Source of the DNA: Bog-532 sp963828445
Lineage (GTDB): Bacteria > Actinomycetota > Actinomycetes > Streptosporangiales > Streptosporangiaceae
Direction: 5' to 3'
DNA length: 64,000 nt
NCBI GenBank assembly: GCA_963828445.1
Contig: CAWHFP010000028.1
Location: 1-64,000 of the forward strand
Position numbers and translations under genes: made by a program. This document shows positions 1 through 8,577 of the stretch, in pieces. Under the pieces are notes generated by a model. It saw only the letters and a program-made list of their open reading frames with translations, made no database searches and was not told the DNA's origin. Numbering within the stretch: position 1 is the first letter of the stretch; the number at the start of each line of letters is the position of its first letter.

Positions 1-393
1 GAGGACGGCCGAGTCCTCGCCATCAAGCGCTCCGACGATGGAACCGGGGCCGGGTCCCGCCTGGCGGAGTCCTGGAACTGGACGAGACTCCCGAAGACGG
101 CGTGTACCGAGAGGTCTTCGAGGAAACCGGTCTCAAGGTTCAGCCTGTGCGGCTAAGCGGCGTCTACAAAAACATGCGGCTCGGCGTCGTCTCTCTCACG
201 TTCGTATGCGAGGTGACGGGGGGAGAGGAGCGTACCTCTGACGAGTCCGACCGAGTCGCCTGGTTGTCACGCGACGGCTATTGCCGTGATGCCAGAAGCG
301 CGCGCTGTCCGCGTGACGGATGCCATGAACGGTGGCGGACCCTTTGTCCGCGTCCACAACGGAAGCGTAATCCTCGAACGAGCATCTAATTAA
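1..393 (+). pseudogene. NUDIX hydrolase remnant, cut by the window edge and frameshifted
   Basis: Three reading frames together give a NUDIX pyrophosphohydrolase. The first residues (EDGRVLAIKRSD) read in the frame beginning at base 1. From about base 39 the frame changes and gives PPGGVLELDETPEDG then YREVFEETGL, a NUDIX box (G-x5-E-x7-REVxEExGL). From about base 290 another frame continues with ARAVRVTDAMNGGGPFVRVH, a tail common in actinobacterial NUDIX proteins, ending at the stop at 391-393. No single frame covers the protein, so it is probably dead unless the frameshifts are sequencing errors. The 5' end lies outside the window. Assignment to the NUDIX superfamily is firm; the substrate cannot be told. 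Confidence 0.75.
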
Positions 394-499
394 TATAAAG
401 ATGTTTACTGCGTGCACTACGGGTCAGTGCGCCTTAGTTGCTTCGCTGCGAAGCTAAGCATTCCCGATCAATCTTAACCGAATGCAAGGCAGACTCGAC

Positions 500-1465
500 T
501 TAATTACGGTTAAGGGCTCCATTGCCTAGCGTAACCATAAAATCTCCTTGGTTCGACGGAGAGGCTGCACATCCAACGCTCATTCTGACCGCTCCATGCA
601 AGGCAATATTTACTGACTCAGGATGACCCAAGTAGATTGATGCCCGGCCCAGTACTCTTCCGTTCTGATCAAGAAAACTAACATCAGAAGTTTTACCGAC
701 AGCATTCGATTCGGAATCAGCTATCCCAACCATCGCCGTAAAAGTGTCATAGCCGGCAACATTCCAGTCAAGCTCTTCGTCTTGGCTCAGTGGGCAGCTG
801 AAAATAGAGCTATCAGGATAATCTTTTCCTGAGATCTGCTCATCGGAATTCCAATTCTCATCAACACCGCCGTTCGCATCGACAGGAGCGCTCAGATACG
901 TGGAAGACGAGACTTGGCCGTACGGCAAAGTAGGGACGCTAGATGAGGGCGGGGCAGGACTGTTTGAAAGCAGAGGTGAACCACTGGGGCTCGTCGGGGC
1001 CGATGGAACCGGGCTACTTGGTGGACTCTTTGTGGCGGCGTCAGGAGAGGGCGACGGCGTCGCAGGAAGCGCTTGCGGCGTTGACGCAGCTGGTTTCTTA
1101 TCCGATGTGGTTGTCGAGCGGATTGCCGGTACTACTGCGAAAATAGTTATAACCAGTACCACGATTATTGCACTGGACGCGATAAGGAGGTTGATCGAGC
1201 GCTGACGCTCTACCTGTCGTGGTTGTTCTGTTGGACTTGTCCGACTAGTAGGCATGCCGCGTTCCCAACCGCCAACCGGTCTCGAGACTTCTCTGCGCGT
1301 GCGAGACAGATGGCCTTCATCGCGGCGAGCAATTTCTTTACCTGTCCGACGCTCCAAATTTCCGTTACGCTGATTCCAGTCAGAGCGGCTCCAGTTTGTG
1401 TCACTGTGATTATCTGTGCGACGCCACTCGTCGTCCGGCACCTTTCCCCCGTTCAGTCGCATCAC
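500..1465 (-). CDS. Membrane-anchored protein with Pro/Ser-rich stalk and NPCBM-like C-terminal domain
   Basis: A 321-residue protein on the minus strand. A polar, Arg-rich N-terminus of about 88 residues precedes one hydrophobic helix (about residues 90-113, rich in Ile/Val/Ala), then a stalk of Pro/Ser/Thr (about 120-180), then a compact C-terminal domain (about 190-318) with YLSAPVDANGGVDEN and a closing MSVGCAASPSNQGDF. The domain resembles the NPCBM-like beta-sandwich found at the ends of actinobacterial kinases and surface proteins; this is recognition from memory. Type II topology (domain outside) is inferred. Codon use is clearly less GC-rich than the housekeeping genes, in keeping with an acquired segment. 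GTG 1465 and ATG 1462 lack a good ribosome-binding site; ATG at 1252-1254 is an alternative start that would keep the helix. Function unknown. Confidence 0.6.
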   Translation of the reverse strand: MMRLNGGKVPDDEWRRTDNHSDTNWSRSDWNQRNGNLERRTGKEIARRDEGHLSRTRREVSRPVGGWERGMPTSRTSPTEQPRQVERQRSINLLIASSAIIVVLVITIFAVVPAIRSTTTSDKKPAASTPQALPATPSPSPDAATKSPPSSPVPSAPTSPSGSPLLSNSPAPPSSSVPTLPYGQVSSSTYLSAPVDANGGVDENWNSDEQISGKDYPDSSIFSCPLSQDEELDWNVAGYDTFTAMVGIADSESNAVGKTSDVSFLDQNGRVLGRASIYLGHPESVNIALHGAVRMSVGCAASPSNQGDFMVTLGNGALNRN

Positions 1466-1911
1466 AAATTCGCGTTAAGCTTTAATAGGGATTGCTGCAT
1501 ACCATGAACACAGCTAAGCTCTCCGGCCCGAAAGTCAGGCATCGATACCTAAACCGGAGTAATAAAATTTTGGTGTGGAAGAAATTTGACGCTGAAAATA
1601 CTTTTTATACTGGTATGCGTGGTTGCGCTGGTCCGCTGGTGATGAAGCATAGCCTAGCTTGCTATCCGGAACGCGGCATTAGTCGATACATATTAGTTAA
1701 TTCCAAAAAACCGATTTGCTCGACAAAGCACGATTTATCTCCTACTCGGCGGATTGCACGTCGCCGCGATCCCGGCTCAGGTACGACTCCGACCTGAGCC
1801 TACTTCCCTAGGGAGGTACGCTCAGGTCGTCATCGCGTAGAACACTCGCGCGGTCAGGCTCAAAGGGATGCCGCCCGATGGGCCGGGAGCATCGAGCGTC
1901 AGGAGAGTCCG
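1466..1911. other. AT-richer intergenic stretch without recognisable gene
   Basis: About 450 bases of lower GC content. The one longer open frame (1492-1797, plus strand) has no recognisable motif and codon use unlike a gene of this organism. An imperfect GC-rich inverted repeat around 1771-1830 (gctcaggtacgactccgacc and its near-complement aggtacgctcaggtcg) may be a terminator or a remnant. Nothing else is supported. Confidence 0.4.
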
Positions 1912-2194
1912 ATGCGTGTATCTCGGGGCAGCGTAGAGACGCGGGAAGAAGCTGTGACGCTGGTCAGCACACCAGCGCAGCGCGGTCGTATCGGCGCACA
2001 CGTTTCGTGGTCGCGCACGATTGACCGTGCCGCCCGCACCGAGCCCGGCCGTAAGGGCTTTCTGGCCAGGTTCGAGCGGGAAATAGATCCGGACGGCGTC
2101 CCTGCCCGAAGCCGAGCGCGTCCCGCCTGGCCAGCATGCCCGTAGGGCCCATATGCAAAAGCTTGCTCTAAATCTCAGCCGCCCGGCGCCGAAA
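1912..2194 (+). pseudogene. Remnant of a small conserved actinobacterial hypothetical protein
   Basis: The 5' part encodes TPAQRGRIGAHVSWSRT, then DRAARTEPGRKGFLARFERE and DPDG, typical of a small actinobacterial protein of unknown role, often with the pattern RIAAHxSWAxTxDRxARTxPAR. After DPDG (about base 2100) the continuation LPEAERV and HARRAHMQKLAL lies in another frame, so a frameshift interrupts the gene. The tail merges into unrelated sequence near 2190, just before the end of the recombinase remnant. Start is ATG 1912 or GTG 1951. Function unknown; probably inactive. Confidence 0.5.
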
Positions 2195-3234
2195 GACTTC
2201 CTCCAAGGTCAGGACTGCCTGAGATTTGATCTCCAAAGCTGCGGCTTGTGGTAGATCGGCCCGTGCCCGTTCATCGGCCGCGCTGGCCCCGTACCGGTCA
2301 ACCATTTGGTCTGACTTCCAGCCACCCAGCCGCTTCAAGTCCCCGCGGTCCTCCGCCTGACCTACGGTGCTCATGCGCCCACGGTATGCCGGAACTGATG
2401 CGGATGCACATGCGGAACTCCGGCCACGACTGGGCAGCGGCGGTCCACCATCTGCTCAAATACCGCTAACCTCTGAGCGGTCCGCGCATCTTCTCGCCCA
2501 ACCACAGCTCCGGCCCAGGCATACCGATGCTTGCGCCGCTCCCGCAGATACCGGTCGACGGCCAGCCCGGTCCTGGAGCCAAACGGCACGCCGCGGAAGC
2601 GGCTACCCTTTCCAAGCACCCACGCCATCAGCTGCTCTAGGTCGATGTGGGGGTACCCGGTCGGTCGTCCGGCTTCCTTCATCAGCCCGGCCATCTCCGA
2701 CACACGCAGCCCTGCGTCGCAGAACAGCCTGATGATCGCCTCGTCCCGCAAGTTGACGAAGGTCCGCCGTCTTGCAGGTGGCCAAAACCGCGCGGATGTC
2801 CTCGATCGCCACGCTCGGTACTGGTTCCTCCGGCACCGTGGGCGGGCTCAGCTTGGCGAAGGGGGAGTAGTCGATCTCCTCTTCGCTGGCCATCCACCGA
2901 AACCACTGCTGGAGGCCTCGATAACGGTTGTTGGCCGTGGCTCGGCTTGTGCAGGCTCTAGGAGGTGGCTCATGAACGCGCGCAGGTGCGTCTGCGGTGA
3001 TGTCCCGGGCCCGGACACCGGGCCCATCGCATCCAGCAGGGCCGCCGTCTCCTCCAACAGGGGGGGAGGGTTGGCCAGAAAGGCCACCAGCTGGTCGGCC
3101 GACTCGCCGTAGGTCTTCAGGGTCTTGATCGACTTACCATCGGCGCGGAGCGCTAGCATCCAGGAGCTGACCAGCAGCTTCAAAACCTGGCGGGCCTCTA
3201 CGTCGGCCGCCGCCCGTGGGATACGTGACGCCAT
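2168..3234 (-). pseudogene. Tyrosine recombinase (XerC/phage integrase type), frameshifted
   Basis: Four overlapping frames on the minus strand rebuild an integrase of about 350 residues. The N-terminal part (3234 to about 2945) has the SAM-like core-binding domain (SIKTLKTYGESADQLVAFL). A second frame gives WMASEEEIDYSPFAKLSPP. A third has CDAGLRVSEMAGL with the first catalytic Arg and HPHQFRHT, the H-x-x-R box. A fourth has RLGGWKSDQMVDRYG with the probable nucleophilic Tyr. The frame changes near 2945, 2755 and 2375, so the enzyme is inactive as sequenced although all catalytic boxes survive. It starts about 100 bases beyond the 3' end of tRNA-Arg and on the same strand, the usual place for an integrase next to its attachment site. 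Its element is probably the degraded DNA to its left. Confidence 0.85.
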
Positions 3235-3338
3235 GCCGCGGACGATAGCCAGGTACGAAAGTTATCTGCTGTATGAGCGCTGTAGCTACTGGCGGCCGTC
3301 GACACGATCAGCGTTCGCGCTGGTAGGCGGCAGAAAGC

Positions 3339-3411
3339 GCGCCCGGCAGGACTCGAACCTGCGACCGGCTGCTTAGAAGGCAGCTGCTCTATCCAACTGA
3401 GCTACGGGCGC
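3339..3411 (-). tRNA. tRNA-Arg (anticodon UCU)
   Basis: The minus strand folds as a 73-nt cloverleaf: acceptor GCGCCCG paired with CGGGCGC, D-arm with AGCTCAGTTGGATAGAGC, anticodon stem GCTGC / GCAGC around loop CTTCTAA (anticodon TCT), and T-arm GCAGG-TTCGAGT-CCTGC. CCA is not encoded. It reads AGA codons, which are rare in this genome. Its 3' end faces the recombinase remnant, which makes it the likely integration site of the decayed element. Confidence 0.95.
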
Positions 3412-4307
3412 CCGGCACTTCATTGTGCAGGGTGAAGGTCACATCCCGGCCACGGGTAGGTCGCTGTGTACCGCACGCCTGGCCTGGCATTACGGGCGGG
3501 TTGACCGGGTTCCGGAAGGGCCGATCGAGCGGCCTCGGCGCCCCGCGCGGCGACGACCGGGATATTGGATGGCCGAAATGTTTCGGGAGTACGGCCAAGA
3601 ATACCTGTCCGGCCGGAGTAGCCGTTAATTGTCTGTCGCCAGCCGCCGTTTCGTCCGAGTGGCGAAGACGGCCAACGGCCTTCGCATCTCCGCTATGACT
3701 GGCCCTCGCAGGCCGATCTGACCGCCTTGGCGGCCTTCACCACAAGGCCTTTCCCGGCCGGCCCCGGGCGAAGATCGAAAACCTTCAGTACGCCTGTACC
3801 CTGCGCTAAGCCGTTGATAACAGGGCGGCCACGAGTCCGGGAAGCCCTTATCGCTACTGGTGCTTCTGTGGCGAAGCGGGCTTCAGATGCCGGAGCGATC
3901 TTATGTCCCGATATGCATAACCGGTTAACTAAATTGCAAGTAAAGCATCGTGACCAAAACGCTCGGCAGGCTAGCGACTCCGGGCGGTAGCCGTTTATCG
4001 TCACTTTTTATGACTTCCGGGAAGAAACCTCTGATTACGGACGTCATTTCCGGCCGGACGGCCCGGAGCGATGGCGCCGGGATCATGCCGCTGACTCTGG
4101 CGCGGATGAGGGTGGCGATGGCGACGGCGGGCTCGGGCCCAGCGCGGACGACCCGACTGCTGGCTACGACGGGGCGGCCAGCGCTCCGCTCGGCTGGGCC
4201 GACCCGGCCATGCGCGCCCCCGCTTACGTCGAGGGACAGTCCTGCGGTAGCGTCACCAGTATCCGAGAGAATCACACACAAGCCATCAGCGAAAACGCGC
4301 GATTCCG
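3412..4307. other. Intergenic stretch of about 900 bases without convincing gene
   Basis: Short open frames exist on both strands but none has recognisable motifs, a ribosome-binding site or steady third-position GC bias. GC content falls toward 3850-4030. A partial match to the dispersed repeat (TGATAACAG, 3815-3823) is too short to count. No RNA gene was recognised. Confidence 0.5.
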
Positions 4308-5867
4308 TTGATAGATGATGACAAAGGTGGCCCGGGTACGGCCGAAATCTGCCTGCTGCCCTCCGGGCGCATTCAGCCCGGTAGCGGCCAGGCCGACAGC
4401 CAGCCCGACCGCCAGCCGTCCGGCGGGGGCCCCGTGGCCGGTGAGGCTCAAGTGCCCGGTAGGGCCCAAGCTGCCGGTAGGGCCCAAGTAGCCGGTGAGG
4501 CCCCGGTGTCGGATGAGGCCCGGAAGCCCATTGGGACCCGAGAGCCCAGTGGAATCCAAGAGCCCGGCGCCAGCACGGAGCCGGGTGGTAGCCAGTCCGC
4601 AGCCGCCCAGCCCAGCAGCCCCCTGAACGCCGAGCGGGCCGTGATCGTTCTGGAGTACGCCAGCCGCCTGATCGAGCAGGGGTATACGCCCGCGGGGTAC
4701 TCGGCGGCCATCCGGGCCCTGCCGGATTACGGATATGTAATACGAGATCGTGGCGGTGACCTCCGGTCCTGGGGGTTTCCGGGTGAGGAGCAGGGCATGC
4801 CGGCCTGCTGGGACGGCCTGTGGCCTTCAGGGGGCACCTGTCTCCCGGACGGCGCCCCAGCCGAATCCGGCGCCCCAGCCGAACCCGGCGCTTCAATCGA
4901 GCCCGGAGACCCAGCCAGTCCCGGCACCCCGGACGAACCTGACACCCCACCAGCCGCAAGCACCCCTGGTACCCCGGACAGCTGCGAGACTCCCACCCAT
5001 TTGGAAGTCCCTCTGCTCGGCGGAGACATGACCGACGGCGTGGTCCGGGTCGGCCGCACCGTCCGCCGCCCGGTTCGCCCGCACACCCCGGCCGTGCACG
5101 CCCTGCTCCGCCACCTCGAGGCCGTCGGCTTCGAGGGCGCTCCCCGGGTCCTCGGCATCGACGCCGAGAACCGGGAGGTCCTCACCTACCTGCCCGGCGA
5201 GGTGCCGCACCGGCCGCTGCCCGCCTACGCCCTGTCCGAGGCGACGCTGGCCCGGCTGGCCGAGCTCCAACTGCGGTACCACCAGGCGGTCGTGGGGTTC
5301 GAGCCGCCGGCGTGGGCGCAGTGGGACGGCGAGGTCACCCCGCGGGTGGACGGGCCCGCCGAGCTGGTCTGCCACTGCGACATCAACCTGGAGAACGTCA
5401 TCTTCCGGCCGGGCCCAGACGGGCCCGAGCCGTACGCGCTGATCGACTTCGACCTGGCCCGGCCGGGTACCCGGCTGGTCGACATCATCCAGACACTGCG
5501 CTACTGGGCGCCGCTGGCCGCGCCGGGCGACCGGGATCCCGCCTTCGCCAACGTCGACGTGCCGGGCCGGATCGCGGTGTTCTGTCAGGCCTACGGGTTG
5601 TCCTACGCCGAGCGAGCCCGGCTGGTGCCAGTCGCGGTGCTCTGGATGCGCCGGTCGCGGTCCACGATCACGGCCCGGGCCCGGCGGCACGGGGGCGCCT
5701 GGACCCGGATGCTGGAAGCGGGGGTGGTGGAGCGGCTGCTGCGCTCGGCGACCTGGCTGGAAGCGTGCCGCCCCGAGATCGACGAGAGACTCCGCCGCCC
5801 CCGCTTACAGGAGGGGCTCCGCCGCCTCCGGTTGCCCGGGTCGGCCGCGGGCCGCGCTCTCGCCTAG
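4308..5867 (+). CDS. APH-family phosphotransferase with long low-complexity N-terminus
   Basis: The last 280 or so residues (from about 5000) form an aminoglycoside phosphotransferase/choline kinase fold: PLLGGDMTDGVVRVG at the start of the N-lobe, catalytic loop CHCDINLENVIF (H-x-D-x4-N) and metal-binding LIDFDLARPG. Proteins of this type phosphorylate small molecules; the substrate is unknown. The upstream part of the frame is Pro/Gly/Glu/Ala-rich with tandem hexapeptides (about residues 43-70) and a second Ala/Pro/Glu tract (about 185-225), separated by a more ordinary block (LEYASRLIEQGYTPAGYSAA) that I do not recognise. The TTG start at 4308 is only the longest possibility. The true gene may begin near 5000 (for example ATG 5028), or the N-terminus may be a fused, repeat-expanded segment. 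cobD follows after about 40 bases. Confidence 0.65.
   Translation: MIDDDKGGPGTAEICLLPSGRIQPGSGQADSQPDRQPSGGGPVAGEAQVPGRAQAAGRAQVAGEAPVSDEARKPIGTREPSGIQEPGASTEPGGSQSAAAQPSSPLNAERAVIVLEYASRLIEQGYTPAGYSAAIRALPDYGYVIRDRGGDLRSWGFPGEEQGMPACWDGLWPSGGTCLPDGAPAESGAPAEPGASIEPGDPASPGTPDEPDTPPAASTPGTPDSCETPTHLEVPLLGGDMTDGVVRVGRTVRRPVRPHTPAVHALLRHLEAVGFEGAPRVLGIDAENREVLTYLPGEVPHRPLPAYALSEATLARLAELQLRYHQAVVGFEPPAWAQWDGEVTPRVDGPAELVCHCDINLENVIFRPGPDGPEPYALIDFDLARPGTRLVDIIQTLRYWAPLAAPGDRDPAFANVDVPGRIAVFCQAYGLSYAERARLVPVAVLWMRRSRSTITARARRHGGAWTRMLEAGVVERLLRSATWLEACRPEIDERLRRPRLQEGLRRLRLPGSAAGRALA
4436..4518 (+). repeat. Tandem 18-bp repeat in the phosphotransferase N-terminus
   Basis: Four to five imperfect 18-bp units of the type GCCGGTAGGGCCCAAGTA encode the hexapeptide (A/V)(A/P)G(R/E)AQ. 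The unit length is a multiple of three, so copy-number change keeps frame. Confidence 0.75.
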
Positions 5868-5908
5868 GGTCGGATCGTGACTTCGATCCGGCCGCTCCGC
5901 GCCGTCGC

Positions 5909-7027
5909 GTGGCCGGCCAGACTGATAACAGCAAGAAGCGCCAGCGCCAGCGCCAGCGGCAGCCCCAGCCCCAGCGCCCCCTTCGCGGAGCCCACCTACC
6001 CCGGCCCCACCACCGCGACCTGGCCCTGGCCAGCGGCCTCCTGGCCGGCGTAATCCTGGACTCCCTGCTCGGCGACCCCCGCCGCGGTCACCCGGTGGCC
6101 GGGTTCGGCCGGGCCGCCGCCGCCCTCGAACGCCGCGTCTACGCCGACGACCGCACCCGCGGGGCGCTCTACACCGCGGCCTGCGTCGCGCTGGCCGCCG
6201 CGCCGGCCGCGGCCGCCAGCCGCCTGACCCGCCGGTACCCGCTGGCCCGCGGCGCCGCGATCGCGATCACGGTCTGGGCCGTCACCGGCGGGCGTTCCCT
6301 TCGATCCGAGGCCGGGAAAACAGTCGCGGCCCTGGACCGATCCGATCTGGGGGCCGCCCGCCAGCAGCTCTCTTCCCTGTGCAGCCGCGACCCCAGCCAA
6401 CTCGGGCCCAAGGAGATCGCCCGTGCCGTGGTCGAGTCGGTCGCCGAGAACACCAGCGACGCCGTGGTCGGGCCGCTGGTCTGGGGCGCGCTGGCCGGAC
6501 TGCCCGGGCTGGCCGTCTACCGGGCGGTGAACACCCTGGACGCCATGGTCGGCTACCGGTCGCCCCGCTACATCCGGTTCGGCTGGGCCGCGGCCCGGCT
6601 GGACGACGTGCTCAACTGGGCTCCGGCCCGGCTGACCGCGGCTCTGACCGCGGCCTGCGCCCCACTGGCCGGCGACCCGGCCTGCGCCCCGCTGGCCGGC
6701 GGCGACCCGGTCCGGGCCTGGCGCACCGCCCAGCGCGATGGGGGCCACCACCCCAGCCCCAACGCGGGCCGCCCCGAGGCCGCGTTCGCGGGCGCGCTCG
6801 GGCTGCGGCTGGGCGGGTCCAGCCAGTACCACGGGGTCACCGAGCACCGGCCCGAACTGGGCGACGGCCGCCCGCCGGAGCCGGCCGACGTGCACCGGGC
6901 CCGGCGGCTCTGCCTGGCCGTCACCCTGGCCGCCGCCGCCCTCGCCGCCGCGACCGCCCTCATCCCCACCCGGGAGCCCCCAACGCCCCCAACGGCCCCG
7001 ACGGCCCCAGCCCTGGACGCCCCGTGA
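5909..7027 (+). CDS. cobD: Adenosylcobinamide-phosphate synthase CobD/CbiB
   Basis: Integral membrane enzyme that attaches the aminopropanol(-phosphate) arm to adenosylcobyric acid. The family part begins at about residue 35 (ALASGLLAGVILDSLLGDP, GHPVAGFGRA) and includes AVVESVAENTSDAVVGPL, VYRAVNTLDAMVGYR and DGGHHPSPNAGRPEAA, all characteristic of CbiB. Several hydrophobic helices are present and the C-terminus is Ala/Pro/Thr-rich. GTG 5909 opens the family frame but gives about 33 extra residues containing DNSKK and a Gln/Arg/Pro run, from the dispersed repeat at 5922-5940 and the low-complexity DNA after it. An alternative GTG at 5877 lies in another frame, so the original start may have been lost when the repeat arrived. 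The stop overlaps the cobQ GTG (GTGA), showing translational coupling. Confidence 0.88.
   Translation: MAGQTDNSKKRQRQRQRQPQPQRPLRGAHLPRPHHRDLALASGLLAGVILDSLLGDPRRGHPVAGFGRAAAALERRVYADDRTRGALYTAACVALAAAPAAAASRLTRRYPLARGAAIAITVWAVTGGRSLRSEAGKTVAALDRSDLGAARQQLSSLCSRDPSQLGPKEIARAVVESVAENTSDAVVGPLVWGALAGLPGLAVYRAVNTLDAMVGYRSPRYIRFGWAAARLDDVLNWAPARLTAALTAACAPLAGDPACAPLAGGDPVRAWRTAQRDGGHHPSPNAGRPEAAFAGALGLRLGGSSQYHGVTEHRPELGDGRPPEPADVHRARRLCLAVTLAAAALAAATALIPTREPPTPPTAPTAPALDAP
5922..5940 (+). repeat. Dispersed repeat copy 1 (CTGATAACAGCAAGAAGCG) in the cobD N-terminus
   Basis: Exact copy of the window-wide core. Read in the cobD frame it gives T-DNSKK-R. It is followed by simple sequence of CCAGCG and CCCCAG units. 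Base composition (about half AT) contrasts sharply with the surrounding DNA. Confidence 0.9.
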
Positions 7028-8577
7028 AGGGCGCCCTCCTCGTCGCCGGAACAAACTCCGACGCCGGCAAGAGCGTGCTGGTCGCGGGCCTGTGCCGGTG
7101 GCTGGCCCGGCAGGGCCTGCGGGTCGCGCCGTTCAAGGCCCAGAACATGTCGCTGAACTCGTTCGTCACCCCGGGCGGCGCGGAGATCGGCCGGGCCCAG
7201 GTCATGCAGGCCGCCGCGGCCGGAATCGAGCCCACCGCGGACATGAACCCGGTTCTGCTCAAGCCGGGCAGTGACCGGCGCAGTCAGGTCGTGGTCCTCG
7301 GGCAGCCCGCCGCCGAAGCCGACGCCCTGTCCTACCGGTCCATGTCGGCCCAGTTGCGCGAGGTGTCCCTGGCCAGCCTGGAACGCCTGCGACAGACCTT
7401 CGATGTAGTGATCTGCGAAGGCGCGGGCAGTCCAGCCGAGATCAATCTGCGCGCCACCGACGTGGCCAACATGGGTCTGGCCACCGCGGCCCGGCTGCCG
7501 GTCATCGTGGTCGGCGACATCGACCGGGGCGGGGTGTTCGCCGCCATGTACGGCACGCTGGCGCTGATGCCGCCCGCCGACCAGGAGCTCGTGGCCGGCT
7601 TCGTGATCAACAAGTTCCGCGGCGCCCCGGAGCTGCTGGCCAGCGGCAACGTCATGCTGGAGCAGCTCACCGGCCGGCCCCTGCTCGGCGTCCTGCCCTG
7701 GACCGAAGGCCTCGACATCGACGCCGAAGACTCCCTGGCCCTCAGCCGCCTGACCGCCAGAACCACGAGAACCCCACCCCTCCGGCCAGGCTCGGCAGTC
7801 CTCCGCGTCAGCGTGGTCAGGTTCCCGCGCATCAGCAACTTCACCGACATCGACGCCCTCGCCGCCGAGCCGGGCGTGCTCATCCGCCTGGCCACCGAGC
7901 CCGCCGAGCTGGCCGACGCCGACCTGGTCATCCTGCCCGGCACCCGGGCCACCGTGAACGACCTGGACTGGCTGCGCGCCCGCGGGCTGGCCACGGCCAT
8001 CGAAGACCGCGCCCGCGCCGGCCGCCCCGTCCTCGGCATCTGCGGCGGCTACCAGATGCTGGCCCGCGAGATCGACGACCGGGTCGAGTCCCGGGCCGGC
8101 CTGGTCGCCGGACTCGGGCTGCTGCCGACCCGGGTCGAGTTCGGGGCCAGGAAGATCCTGGGCCGCCCCGAAGGCCAGGCCCTCGGCGCGCCGGTAGTGG
8201 GCTACGAGATCCACCACGGCATCATTCGAACCGAAGGAGCTTTTTACGAGCCGTTCCTCGACGGCGGGCGCGGCGGCCCGGACGGCACGGTGTGGGGGAC
8301 CAGCTGGCACGGCACCCTGGAGAATGACGAGTTCCGCCGCCGGTTCCTGACCGAGGTGGCCCACCGGACCCAAACAGACTTCGTGCCCGCCCCGGACACC
8401 GACTTCGCGGCCCTGCGCCAAGCCCGCCTGGACCGGCTCGGCGACCTGGTCGCCGACCACCTCGATACCGCGGCGCTGAAAAAGCTGATCACCGGCGGCC
8501 CGCCCCCCGGCCTGCCCACCCTGCCCCCGGCGGGTCCTCCGGCGGGCCCCCCGGCCGGCCCCCCGGGAGAAGCTTGA
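7024..8577 (+). CDS. cobQ: Cobyric acid synthase (adenosylcobyrinate a,c-diamide amidotransferase) CobQ
   Basis: Glutamine-dependent amidation of four side chains of adenosylcobyrinic a,c-diamide. The 517-residue protein has the N-terminal dethiobiotin-synthetase-like ATPase with P-loop AGTNSDAGKS (residues 8-17) and FKAQNMSLNSFVT, then a class I glutaminase domain with nucleophile Cys340 in GICGGYQML and His429 in SWHGTLEND. The C-terminal 25 residues are a Pro/Gly/Ala repeat (PPAGPPAGPPAGPP). GTG 7024 overlaps the cobD stop. The HAD gene starts inside the stop codon, so cobD, cobQ and the HAD gene form one transcription unit. cobN lies 32 kb away. Confidence 0.95.
   Translation: MKGALLVAGTNSDAGKSVLVAGLCRWLARQGLRVAPFKAQNMSLNSFVTPGGAEIGRAQVMQAAAAGIEPTADMNPVLLKPGSDRRSQVVVLGQPAAEADALSYRSMSAQLREVSLASLERLRQTFDVVICEGAGSPAEINLRATDVANMGLATAARLPVIVVGDIDRGGVFAAMYGTLALMPPADQELVAGFVINKFRGAPELLASGNVMLEQLTGRPLLGVLPWTEGLDIDAEDSLALSRLTARTTRTPPLRPGSAVLRVSVVRFPRISNFTDIDALAAEPGVLIRLATEPAELADADLVILPGTRATVNDLDWLRARGLATAIEDRARAGRPVLGICGGYQMLAREIDDRVESRAGLVAGLGLLPTRVEFGARKILGRPEGQALGAPVVGYEIHHGIIRTEGAFYEPFLDGGRGGPDGTVWGTSWHGTLENDEFRRRFLTEVAHRTQTDFVPAPDTDFAALRQARLDRLGDLVADHLDTAALKKLITGGPPPGLPTLPPAGPPAGPPAGPPGEA

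Noticed and set aside
3815..3823. Possible sixth copy of the dispersed repeat (TGATAACAG)
   Set aside because: Only 9 bases match and the rest of the core is absent; in an AT-richer spacer this is not significant.
5868..5908. Cobalamin riboswitch upstream of cobD
   Set aside because: The gap between the phosphotransferase and cobD is about 40 bases and has no B12-box-like sequence.
4727..6000. Long antisense open frames over GC-rich genes (many throughout the window)
   Set aside because: They mirror the codon bias of the real gene on the other strand and are Arg/Pro/Gly/Ala-rich without motifs.
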